DNA from: Callorhinus ursinus
Taxonomy: Eukaryota > Chordata > Mammalia > Carnivora > Otariidae
DNA: 64,000 nucleotides
Reading direction: 5' to 3'
Assembly: GCF_003265705.1 (NCBI RefSeq)
Contig: NW_020312828.1
Span: 60,204,212 to 60,268,211, forward strand
In this document: positions 1-9,855 of the stretch, piece after piece
Layout of the letters: each line of letters starts with the position of its first letter
Position numbering within the stretch: position 1 is the first letter of the stretch
Program-made: the position numbers and the translations under genes
The notes under the pieces: generated by a model
What the model was told of the DNA's origin: nothing
The model's input: the letters and a program-made list of their open reading frames with translations, nothing else
Database searches by the model: none

Positions 1-960
1 GGCTGGGACCTGTGCTGACGTCTGGATCTGGCGGTCTCTGACACAAACCATTCAACCAACTTCTTGTGTGGGTCAATTTTATGGCTTTTGTGGAGCTAAA
101 AGACACCACAAATCTTCCCTGAACCCATCAGAGCATGTGACAAAATTATACCTCCAAATGCCTGGCAACCAGCCATGGAAACTGGCATAGTCAGCTATTA
201 TCCGCCATTACTGCTCTCATCCGTGGACAATCAGATGGAGATAGGATTAAAAGTATCATCCAAGGGGCACCTCGGTGGCTCTGCTGGGTAAGCATCGACT
301 CTTGGTTTCAGCTCAGGTCGTGATCTCAGGGTCCTGGGATCGAGCCCTGCACTGGGCTCCGCACCCAGCGCAGAGTCTGCTTCAGATCCTCTCTCCCTCT
401 CCCTCTGTTCCTCACCCCGCAAATAAATAAACAAATAAAATCTTTAAAAAAGGGTATCATCCAAGGAATAGGAGGAGAGACCAAGACCAAAGTTCTTAAA
501 AATGCCTGCACCACTCTTCAAGGTATGTTTTGTTTGACTCTTCAGATTTACTCTCCAGTCTTCTCCAGCCTACTCTGTGCTAAATGGCTGACCAACATGG
601 ACCACATGAATGGGGCTCCAGGGCTCCCTATTTTCTGACTGGGTTTGATCAATGGGACCCCTTCCAGGAAATTAAGACAGGGAAAAAAGTAAAGTTGGCA
701 CATTATTCCTCCAGCTCCTTCCCTACAAAGTTGCTTGGATGGATGGCTCCCACAACAGTGCAGAATTTAGGTGGACTTCACCGATTCTTTCCTTCTGGAT
801 TCTGGTGACCCTTCTCTCTCTTACCTTTCAGGCCTAGTTGATGGAGCTTCTGCTGCTCGCCCTCAGTTCCTGTATTTCCCTTATAGTTCTCCTATCCCCC
901 ACCTACATCTTTCTAATTGGTTCTCACCTAAATAAAACTCTGTAAATTATCCTAATTTTA
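1..960 (+). other. Unassigned sequence, possibly an old retroelement remnant
   Basis: The stretch is interrupted by the SINE at 266-453. It ends in a polyadenylation-like AATAAAACTCTGTAAATT at about 932-949 after a pyrimidine-rich region, which resembles the 3' part of an LTR or retrocopy. A 74-codon frame at 584-808 has no domain I know. I cannot name a family, so this stays a guess. Confidence 0.25.
266..453 (+). mobile_element. CAN-SINE (tRNA-derived), full length, diverged
   Basis: The copy has a tRNA-like head (GGGGCACCTCGGTGGCTC), the GGTCGTGATCTCAGGGTC core, a CT-rich stretch and an AAATAAAATCTTT tail. It is flanked by a 13-bp direct repeat, GTATCATCCAAGG, at 253-265 and 454-466, so insertion was by L1-style target-primed reverse transcription. 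Confidence 0.93.
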
Positions 961-1139
961 GCATACTTTCTATTTTCATTTGGAAACTTGACTGACATTG
1001 CCAAAAAATAATCTATAGAGTTTTTGAACAAGACATATTCTAGCCCTCAAATCAGAACCTTAGGGGATGAAGCTTGGGAAACCATTTTCAGCAGGATTTT
1101 TAGTTGATTTTTTAGTGTTTGTGATCCCCTGGTTTTAAG

Positions 1140-1460
1140 CAGAGATTGGCAAACTGCCCCACAGTCCAAATTCAACCTGCCCCTGTTTTGGTACAGTCTG
1201 TGAGCTAATAATGGTTTTCACACTTTTAAATGGTTTTTTTAAAAAAAACCTAAATAATTTGATGATGTAAAAATTGTATGAAATTCTGTCCATAAATAAA
1301 GTTTTATTGGAACATAGCCATTTTCATTTGTTTACATTTGGCTGCAGCTACTTTGGTGCTACAGTGGCAGAGTTAAGTAGTGACAACAGAGATCATGTGG
1401 CCCACAGAGCTTAAAATACTTACTGTCTGGCTCTTTACAGAAAATGTTTGTAGACTCCTG
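1140..1460 (+). mobile_element. hAT-type MITE fossil, 'GGCAAACT' family (copy A)
   Basis: The ends are imperfect inverted repeats (CAGAGATTGGCAAACT and AGTTTGTAGACTCCTG). Inside are AATAAAGTTTTATTGGAACA and TGGCTCTTTACAGAAAA, hallmarks of a common short non-autonomous mammalian DNA transposon. Two further copies lie at 2874-3095 and 52794-53004. No 8-bp duplication survives. I am sure of the type but not of the MER number. Confidence 0.82.
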
Positions 1461-2575
1461 GAAGGATATAGTCTTATTCTTGATCTCTTCCTGAGACAAC
1501 TCCCTATTATCTCTTTGGACTGAATACCAAGATAATTTCTCAAGTCATATAGGCCACTGATGATGCAAAGTAATGCTGTCCCCTGCATTTGGAATGACAA
1601 TTCCAGCTTTTATGTGGTTGCGGATATATTTATTCATAGGGATATTTACATGAGTACATATGGTGTTTTAAGTATTTGAATCAGAGCTAATGAACACTAT
1701 AATTTTATACTTCTAAGCATCAAGACTTAGAATCCCTGTTCTGCTACTTACTTGTTGTGCAACTTTGGGATGTTACTGTCTTCACATTTATATAATTTAA
1801 GATCTGCCCCCTAAATTGTTTTGAAAAATAAAAGAGAACACTTTATGAAAAAGTGTAGCATAAGATACTTATTAGATTAACTATAGCTCTTCATTCCTTT
1901 CCTCTACCTTCATCCTACCTGTAACTTTACACACTAAAAAGTCAAGGGACAAGAACATATCCTTCACTGAGGACTTTCTCCAGTGAACTGAAAGCTTCCA
2001 GCTTATTTGGGAAGGCAAAACAGGCCTTAGAAATGCACTAAAGAGAAAATGAACATCACAGAGGTTTTTATCTTGTCTAACACAATAGCCCACACCCTGT
2101 GGGCACTCCATAAACACTAACTGAATTGGATTTTATTATGCTGTTAGACCACATCCAATTCCTTTGCTGCCTCCATCATCAGAAAAGCTGGATTAAAGTA
2201 TATGAAAATAAACAGTTTACCCATTGGTCCATGCTTTGAAGGAAAACTCGCATGTCACAGTTGAGACATTATGCTTTGATAGATTCTACCCTTGGGGTCT
2301 GCTTTAAAAGTGTAGCTTTAGTTTCTCTTTTATCGGTATACAAAAGTTTTCCAAGAAACATGAAGACTTTAAAGGCTTGCCACACAGCATACATCATGTT
2401 GTAGGATCACCACAGTACTACCAATTGAAATTGGCTTAAAGACAAATGAAGTCTTGCCACAACCTAAGAATGGGAGATTGGAAACAAGAGGTAAATCTAT
2501 CACTTAATTCTACTTTTCCACATATGCTGAAAAATAAGAAACTATATATATAATTCCAGAGTTGTAAAATACCTT
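1461..2575. other. No gene seen; a weak MIR-like piece near 1715-1850
   Basis: CTGCTACTTACTTGTTGTGCAA near 1741-1762 followed by a cytosine- and thymine-rich stretch resembles the middle of a forward MIR, but divergence is high. The remainder is AT-rich unique-looking sequence with only short chance frames on either strand. Confidence 0.35.
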
Positions 2576-2590
2576 AGAGATGATGTCTTC

Positions 2591-2630
2591 TTTTTTTTTT
2601 TTTTTTAAAGATTTTATTTATTTATTTGAC
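2591..2630 (-). mobile_element. 40-bp CAN-SINE tail-only insertion
   Basis: The insert is 16 T followed by 24 bases that are the reverse complement of the CAN-SINE 3' end (compare the tail of the copy at 23000-23219). It lies between two perfect 15-bp direct repeats, AGAGATGATGTCTTC, at 2576-2590 and 2631-2645. The inferred nick (TCTTC before AA) resembles the L1 endonuclease site. It is therefore a complete retrotransposition event that copied only the extreme 3' end. It creates the first third of a chance plus-strand frame at 2580-2795. Confidence 0.9.
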
Positions 2631-2873
2631 AGAGATGATGTCTTCAAAGGGTTTTCACATTGGAGCCCTGGGGGTCTTTGGCAACAACTTAGGAGACAGG
2701 GAGATCCAAATTGGCTGGATCCTTTCAACCCCAACTACTTCTTCCACCACAGAAACTTTGTTTTTGTCTTTTTTGTATGTTGGAGTTTTGTATGAGATTT
2801 AGTTTAAAAAATTAGTCTCACCAATAAAAAAAAAGTTTGAAAGCCAGTGACTTATCTCTCTTACATTGTAGAT

Positions 2874-3095
2874 CAGAGATTAGCAAGCTTTTTCTGCAAA
2901 GAGCCAGACAGTAAATATTTTAGGCTTTGCCTGCCATATAGTCTCTATCACAGCTACTCAACTTGACCGTTTTAGGCGAAAGCAATGATAAGCAGTATGT
3001 AAACAGGTAAGAGTAGCTATGTTCCAATAAAACTTTATTTACAGAAAGAGGTGGCAGGCTGGATCTAACCTGTAGGCCATAGTTTGTCTACTCTG
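2874..3095 (-). mobile_element. hAT-type MITE fossil, 'GGCAAACT' family (copy B)
   Basis: Same family as copy A in the opposite orientation: CAGAGATTAGCAAGCTTT at the left, TTCCAATAAAACTTTATTTAC inside, AGTTTGTCTACTCTG at the right. Near-identical 8-bp flanks TTGTAGAT (2866-2873) and TTGCAGAT (3096-3103) fit a hAT target duplication. Confidence 0.88.
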
Positions 3096-3099
3096 TTGC

Positions 3100-3205
3100 A
3101 GATGATAAAAATAAGTTCTGAGTAAGTTAAAATGACTAAGCCAAATCACTAACCAGGTAGTTAGTGACAGCAAGGAGACCAGGATTCTTTCACTACATTG
3201 TTGTA
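3100..3205 (-). mobile_element. MIR fragment
   Basis: Reverse-complement MIR core: TAAGTTAAAATGACTAAGCC, then CACTAACCAGGTAGTTAGTG and a pattern close to AGACCAGGATTC. It abuts the hAT copy on its left. Confidence 0.6.
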
Positions 3206-4460
3206 GATTAAGAAAAATAAAAATGTACAAGATACCTTATCTTTTGAAAAGTAGTGGAAAATATCAGGAAAGGTTCTATCCAGGAAATATTTCATGAATG
3301 CCTCTCCTGTGGCTAGTACTGCATCCTGCCATAACCCCAATCAATACCTTTCTTATAATAATTTGCCCATCACTATACCCAAAAAATAATGCCTCAAGGT
3401 GAAAAATAAATTTGTAATGTTCTTATAATCTAACTCATTTGGTCTTGTCAATGTTGTTCAGTAAAAGAATATATCACTTAATTAACTATTGATTTCATCT
3501 GTCTACCTATAGCAAAATGGCATCCAATATGTTGTAAGTAAAAATTTATTTAATGTCTGCAACTTAGTGAATAGATCACGATGTGGTCATTCAAGCCTTA
3601 AGCACTCCCTAAATGGGGATGAATTGCTCTCTGTCTTCCTCTCCATCTAAGTACACCTCTGGCTGTGATGTCAACGTAGCAGACCCTGATAGCTAACATT
3701 AGGGTACTTCTCCTAACAAAAGGGAGGCTCCTCACCCAGTTATCAAGGTCCCATTCATGAAGGCTCAATGAAGGAGATTTAGCTGCTGCTCTTAAGATCC
3801 TGCTCCCCATATTCTGGTCTCTTTAGCTGTTATCTAAACATAGGGAGAGAGAAGGCCCAGAAAGCAACGGCAATTAATGCAATTCTGTCATCGATGCCTT
3901 CTGACCCTCCTTTTTTATCCCTAAATTCAGTACTATTTGACCTTTCCCACATCAGGAGTTTCAGTTTCTTGTTACACCCTTCTCCTTCACAGGATAGTAA
4001 AAACCCAACTGGAAGGAGTAGTAAATTAAATCAGAGCATATGGGAAATACCACATACCCCTGTAATTCACAGAACATATGAGGCGATGAGGAACAGGAGA
4101 AACTAAAATTGCTATTATGTACATCTATTCTATGACAGTTGTAAAGAAAATGGAAAATAGTTTTAGTATAACATTCCAGTTAAGTCTCAAGATGGTTGTG
4201 TTGTGGTTTTCCTTAGCTTATCTGCCTACAGACAATAGAGACCTGAGATTTCTTAGGAAATAATTACAAAGATTCACAACTCCAAATGTCCACAAAACAT
4301 GCATCAGAATTTTCAAACAATTTAAAGGGACAGTTCTTATAAGAGGATTCATATCATCTTAAACCATGGAAATTAGGATTACCTCCTACCTCTCTAGCCA
4401 AAAACCATAGAAAAATATTTCCAAAAGAAAATTGATCATTTGATCATCTATATTCTATTT
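3206..4460. other. No gene seen; unique-looking sequence
   Basis: Moderately AT-rich DNA without a recognised repeat. Chance frames of about 70 codons occur on both strands (3598-3810 minus, 3894-4106 plus). They show no domain, signal peptide or supporting splice sites. Confidence 0.5.
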
Positions 4461-4464
4461 ACTT

Positions 4465-4680
4465 TTTAGAAAAATGGGATCTTAAAGCTAGAAAGGACCT
4501 GAAAAATTGCCCACTTAAATACCTTGATCTTATTTCTAAGGAAATAAAATTCAGGAAGATTAATAAGTATTTTCCAAGATCTCACTGGTTGGCAGCAAAC
4601 TCAGGTCTAGTACCCAGGTTCTAATCCCCATCTAGAAGTTCTACCTGCTACACCATTTGGCCTTTTCCATTCCAATCATA
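4465..4680 (-). mobile_element. MIR-superfamily (CORE-SINE) copy
   Basis: The order AAAGCTAGAAAGGACCTGAA, AAGGAAATAAAATTCAGGAAG, CAAGATCTCACTGGTTGGCAG, AGTACCCAGGTTCTAATCCC, CTGCTACACCATT is that of an ancient tRNA-derived CORE-SINE read in reverse. The subfamily is uncertain. Confidence 0.65.
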
Positions 4681-5715
4681 TTTACCATGGTTGTAGTCTT
4701 AGAATCTTTTTTTTTAAGCATCTTTTGTTTTTAAAACAAAGCAATCAGTAAATACTTTCCAGCTCTTTTCACAGATGAAAGATTGGCAGGACAAAAACCT
4801 GGTGAAAATTGTTCAAGATTACTCACGGAGTTTACTGTAAAGGCAGAAAAGGTAGTTTTTGTTTGTCTTTCATTTTTGTTTTTTCCTTGTTTTTAATTTT
4901 CCATCCACATCTTGGGCCAAGCTATCATCTCTCCTCAATGAAGTGGTTGCTGGTTTCCATGAAATTGTTTGGTTAGCTCATGACTATTAATACAGGTAAA
5001 TCACCAGTGCTTTCCCTCACTAGCCTTTTCAACCCACTCCAGAAGCTTGGCATTAACTCTTACACATTTGAAGCTCTGCTGCTTTTAATGTCCTTTTTAG
5101 TGTAGGGCTTCTTAAAAATTCTGTTTCCCATGGAACCTAATTAGACGTTCTTCATTATCACATTTCTACATTCTCTCTTAGCTGTAGCCCTTTGTTAGCA
5201 CCTAGTTAGTACCTCATTACTTATCTCTGCCCACCCTCCCCCTCACTGCAGTTAGTTGGCTTCAGGAAAAAAAAAAAAAAGGAAGAAGAAGAAAAAAGAA
5301 AAAAGAAAACCTACACACACACTCACAGAAAACACTGAATGGTCTAATCAGGCAACCAGAGAAATGTATGGCTGGAGGGAGAACGAGCTAAAGCAGGGTC
5401 CCATTTCAACTGAGCTAATATAGAAGATTTCATTACTCCCTAGAAATTGAGGATCCTAAATTATTAATCCCCATCCCCCTGCCTATTGTGTTTGGTTTTT
5501 GAGTTTTGTTTTAATGAAGCATAAAACCTGTGTGGCCTCTTCAACTGCCAAACCCAATATTTTGTTTTTAATGAAAAGGTGCTCTGGCTTCCAGAGAGAA
5601 ATTGAGTCACGCTCAGTAGTTAACTCATAAGAGAAGTTGTTGAGACAGTGGTCAGAGCAAGAGCAATGGAATTAGTGTAAGCGCCACTGATTGAAATTAT
5701 TTTAAAAAGATTCAG
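4681..5715. other. No gene seen; purine-rich tract at 5263-5308
   Basis: The interval is AT-rich and contains a 46-bp run of A with scattered G at about 5263-5308, followed by a short CA stretch at about 5314-5323. No coding feature is supported. Confidence 0.5.
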
Positions 5716-6690
5716 AGCTTATTATGTGGAAAGTACTCTCTTCATACCAAGTGCTAGTGAGGATGTGAAGTAACTAAACTCTCATATCCTGCTGGTAGGA
5801 AGGAAAATGGTAAAGCCACTGTGAAAAATGGTGTAGCAGTTTCTAGTACAGTTAAACATACATTTATCATATCAACCAGAAATACCATTCCTAGTTATTT
5901 ACACAAGTGAAATAAAAACTTGCAATTGTATGCAAATCTGTACACAAATATTATAGGAGCTTTATTCACAATTTCCAAATACTAGGAACAACCAAAATGT
6001 CCTTCAGCTGGAAAATGAATAAGCAAACCATGCTACATCCACACGATGGAATACTACTGACCAATCAAAAGGAACAAACTAGCAATACATGCAACAATAT
6101 AGGTAAATCCGGAGGGGGAGATGAACCATGAGACACTATGGACTCTGAAAAACAAACTGAGGGTTCTAGAGGGGAGGGGGGGTGGGGGGATGGGTTAACC
6201 TGGTGATGGGTATTAAGGAGGGCACGTTCTGCATGGAGCACTGGGTGTTATATGCAAACAATGAATCATGGAACACTACATCAAAAACTAATGATGTAAT
6301 GTATGGTGATTAACATAACATAATAATAATAATAAAAAAAAACCAACATAGGTAAATCCCAAATGCATTATGCTACATGAAAGAAGCCAGACTCAAATGG
6401 CTATATGCCAAATGATTCTGTTTATACAACATTCTGGACAAAGCAAGAGTAAAGGGACAAAGAATGGATCAGTGATTACTAGAGGCCAGAAGTTGGGTGT
6501 TGGAGGAAGGGTTGACTATAAAGGACCACGGAAGAATGGTGGGGAGAGGGGATGGAAGCATTCTGTTTCTTGATGTGATGGTGATTACATGCCATATATT
6601 TGTCCAAAACTCATAAAACAACATGCCAAAAAGGGTGAATTTTACTGTATGTAAAGTATACTTTAAACAACAAAAAGCTCTGTGTTTGGC
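5716..6690 (+). mobile_element. Old L1 3' end (ORF2 end and 3' UTR), split by a younger L1
   Basis: Landmarks in L1 order: GAGGATGTGAAGTAACTAAAC, TCTCATATCCTGCTGGTAGG, GGAACAACCAAAATGTCCTT, CGATGGAATACTACTGACC, then 3' UTR-like sequence to about 6665. The frame is badly broken. The element at 6111-6347 sits inside it. Confidence 0.85.
6111..6347 (+). mobile_element. Young carnivore L1, 5'-truncated to the 3' UTR
   Basis: This is the terminal L1 3' UTR (GAGACACTATGGACTCTGAA, GGGAGGGGGGGTGGGGGGATG, GGTGTTATATGCAAACAATG) ending in an AATAATAATAAT-A tail. The 12-bp direct repeat ATAGGTAAATCC flanks it at 6099-6110 and 6348-6359. The same UTR occurs in reverse at 54093-54320, showing a shared L1 family. 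Confidence 0.93.
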
Positions 6691-6740
6691 ACTAACAAAA
6701 AACACTATCTCCATCCTCATACATTAAAAAATTCATTTGG

Positions 6741-6850
6741 GTGGGGTACCTGGCTGGCTCTGTTGGTGGAGCCTAGGACTCTTGATCTCGGGGTGGTGAG
6801 TTTGAGCCCCACATTGGGTGTGGAAATTACTTAAAAATAAAATCTTAAAA
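6741..6850 (+). mobile_element. Short CAN-SINE variant without CT tract
   Basis: The tRNA-like head (TACCTGGCTGGCTCTGTTGG, GGTGAGTTTGAGCCCCAC) runs directly into GGGTGTGGAAATTACTT and AAAATAAAATCTT. It lacks the HCT-type GGTCATGATC core and the pyrimidine tract of the other copies, so it is a distinct subfamily. Flanks ATTCATTTGG (6731-6740) and AATCATTTGG (about 6853-6862) form the duplication. Confidence 0.88.
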
Positions 6851-7104
6851 AAAATCATTTGGAAAGACTAAAAATTTTCCAAAAAAGACAAAGATGTTTT
6901 GAAAGCTATACTAATTCCCAAATAGATATGAGACCTAATTTTAACATTGTTTAGGACTCATGTTAAAAGCTGTCCTTTCAGTCCAAGAAAATAGAGAAAA
7001 TACACATGTACATATTGAGTAGCCACCAGGGTGTGGGTTTGGAGCCACAGGTGGTCACCAGTGCATAGACCATAAATGCAGAGGAGTTCAGAAGCAAATC
7101 AGGC

Positions 7105-7325
7105 CCAATAACAGTAGTTAATATTTAGCAAGGCCCTGCTATACGCCAGGAACTTCCCTGTGTGCTTTACATTTCTCATCTCACATAATCCTCTCTATAA
7201 TGTTGTGAGGCAGGTATTCTTCAGCATCATTTTGTAGATAAGGAAAGAGAGGCCCAAAGAAGTCAGTCTCCTGGATCACATGGTAAGTGATGGAACTAGG
7301 ATCACTGTGGGTTGTGAACTGGGAT
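7105..7325 (-). mobile_element. MIR, nearly full length
   Basis: Reverse MIR with AATATTTAGCAAGGCCCTGC, CTCACATAATCCTCTCTATA, TGTTGTGAGGCAGGTATT, TGTAGATAAGGAAAGAGAGG and GGATCACATGGTAAGTGATG, all in the expected order. Confidence 0.85.
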
Positions 7326-7724
7326 GTTTGAAGAAAAGGGAACTTCAGTTCTTCAAAGGTGTGACTAAGGTTCAGAGGTGTGTCCATATGTGGCCTAAGA
7401 GGGAAATGAGTAAACCAGCTCAACTGGAACAGGAAATTTTCCTAAAGAAAATAATAGAGGGTACGTACCATTAGCAAGTTAGGGAAAGAGTAGCTTATAG
7501 AGGACACTAAGCGGCAGACTGGTAAAGTTGAAATTTGTTCTGTGGTTCTTTGACCTCACACCACTGGAGATGTTTGAAGAAAGAGCAGCCAGTCTGGACA
7601 GTTAACGTGAAGAATGGAGTAAAATAACCTTTGTTGAAGATTAGCCAGACAGTGTGTCAGGGATGCTCCTTGGGCTCCCTGGTGGCGGGGAGAAACCACC
7701 ATGGTGTAGGTGGGGGTAGCAGAT

Positions 7725-7890
7725 GCTTTCCCTGTATTATCTTACTTTGAGCTCACCTCAGCCCCTGGAGTAGTCCCTATTATTTCCATTTACCAGTGGG
7801 ATGACTAAGGCTGAAAGAAGGTCAGTGATTTGCATTATAGTTCACTGCCAGGGAGAGGCAGATCTGAGACTGAAGCCCAAGTGCACACGA
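7725..7890 (-). mobile_element. MIR fragment
   Basis: Reverse MIR: CCTATTATTTCCATTTACCA, GGGATGACTAAGGCTGAAAG, GGCAGATCTGAGACTGAAGC. A second MIR within 0.5 kb of the one at 7105, separated by unassigned sequence that holds no gene. Confidence 0.75.
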
Positions 7891-8565
7891 CACTTCTTAA
7901 ATTCACAAGGCTGAGAGCTCTTGGAGGTGAGCAAACCCATCAGGGATACACATAGTAGTTCAGGGCACTTAAGTAATGCTTCCTAAGGTGGACGGGAGGA
8001 TCTTACTAGGTAATGTGGCAGAAGAATTGGCAGTACTTCCTGACTAGTTGGATATGAGAGAAAGGAAAAATCTAAGGTGTCCAAAGGGCCTGGGGAATGA
8101 GAGGCCTTAATGACAGAAACACACACTGGAATGCCACACAAACAAACCTTAACATAACCTGAAACTCAGGAACAAATTATTTAAGTACTGAATTTCTACT
8201 TATTCTACAAATGTGGAATAGCCTCACCTATGTGCCCAGAGTTTCCATCGTCTTCTCTTTCCCATCCCTAGTGCCTCTTGACTCCCCAAACAAGAATGCT
8301 AAGAAAAAGCAAGCTCATCTGCAAACTAGTATGCAGAGAGAAGGAATGTACACGGCCAAGTCAGCTACCCAAGTCCTCAGATGCAAGGACATTAGACCAG
8401 AAAAGGTTGACTTTTATGATTTTTTAGAGTCCCAAGTGTCTTCCTGACTCCAGGAACTTACAGTCTATTGTTAATAATCTTAATAAAGAAAGATCCTTGC
8501 AAGTTATTCAAATACTGAAGAAATGAAAAACATTCAGAAATAATATGTCCTTTTTTTTTTTTTAA
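7891..8565. other. No gene seen; unique-looking sequence
   Basis: No recognised repeat and no supported coding frame. A 78-codon plus frame at 8211-8447 has no recognisable content. Confidence 0.5.
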
Positions 8566-8567
8566 CC

Positions 8568-8695
8568 TTGGTCACCCATTTGTTCAACAGTAATTTACTA
8601 AGCATTTACTATGGACCAGGCACTCTGTTTGTGTTAAGGAATATAATAATAGTTTACCAATTTGGCCATCACAGAGCACAAAGTCTGGTTATCAA
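8568..8695 (-). mobile_element. L2 3' end fragment
   Basis: Reverse L2 terminus: CATTTGTTCAACAGTAATTT, then AAGCATTTACTATGGACCAG and GCACTCTG, then CACAGAGCACAAAGTCTGG. A poly(T) run at 8551-8562 lies just upstream. Confidence 0.65.
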
Positions 8696-8895
8696 AAGGA
8701 TTGCAAATAAAACCTTTGAAAAACCAAAATCTAAGTCTTCCAGAATCCTAGCACATCCTTTATATTAGAGGCCCGTTTGTTAATGTGATACCTAAGCTTT
8801 TAATTTTATTTCTGGTATTCCAGTGTTTCGCTAAGAATATCTGCTGTTGCTTTTATTTACTCCTTACTCTTGAGGAGGTGGGAAAATCAATGTTG

Positions 8896-9367
8896 TACCA
8901 TGGCATATATGTGGTGGCCAGGAAAGCATGCCACTCAGATCTCCTGCTGTGGGGAATGTAATTGACTGACCTGTCCCAGATGCTCTGCTCAGAATCCACC
9001 ACCACATTCATGCTGAGACAATGCTTCCCACAGGCTACTCCCAGCCAGGGACTAAGCCCTTATGTTCACTAACACAGACCCCATCCTGTGAGATGGAGGA
9101 CCCTTCTACGGAAGATTCTGGCTCTAGGGCTTCCCATCATCCTGAATGCAAACTTCCTTACAACTGGACTAGTCAGAGACTCTTCCTGCCCACCTTTCTA
9201 TCTGCCTTCCCTCTCTCCTTCCCAGGGGTCAGACCTGCATGATGCCCTGAAGGCCCTCCCACCTTCTCCAGCTCCCTGCCTGCCCTTTACCCCTTGCAGC
9301 CTTTTCTCCAATCAATCTCTTGCTGTCTAATCCTGCCTTGGTGTCTGCTTCTCAAAGGACTCAAACA
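8896..9367 (+). mobile_element. Probable old LTR remnant
   Basis: The right part has the look of an LTR end: CCAATCAATCTCTTGCTGTC followed by a TGTCTGCTTCTC-type terminus near 9340-9355, preceded by a C/T-rich region. Family and left boundary are unknown. Two overlapping frames (9021-9242, 9088-9330) fall inside it and are not credible genes. Confidence 0.35.
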
Positions 9368-9634
9368 ATGAACACAAGCAATAATTTTCAAGCTTGCCTT
9401 CTACAATAAACTCTCCTCATTAATACTCCCTAAAGGTACGCCTTTAAACTTGTAAAGACCCATTCATAGCAACTTAATGTTTTATTAGTATACAAGTATT
9501 TGTGAGGAAGTTTCAAGAGTACAGACTTTGTCTTTGGTGCTATGCAATTAAAAACCTTGTTTCAGTCCATTAAGAGAAAACCTCCTTATTCCTTAGGTTC
9601 TGGTCCAAAACAGAGTTGAGGGGTTACTGTGGTT

Positions 9635-9855
9635 AGTGGACAGATGTGGGCTGTGACCTCATGCTCTCCAATCCTGCTTCTTCCTCTTACTAATCATAAC
9701 AGACAAGCCACTTAACTGTTTCCTCTCTAACACGCAGATAATAATATCCTCCTTGCTGACTTCAAAAGACTGTTTTAAGGATCAAATGATTTAATCATGT
9801 GAAAGTGCCCTGCAAACTAGAGTACTATACAAAAGCAAGATGTTATAATTATTGT
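9635..9855 (+). mobile_element. MIR
   Basis: Forward MIR pattern: CTCTTACTAATCATAACAGA, CAAGCCACTTAACTGTTTCC, AACACGCAGATAATAATATC, AAGGATCAAATGATTTAATC, AAGTGCCCTGCAAACTAGAG. Confidence 0.82.
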
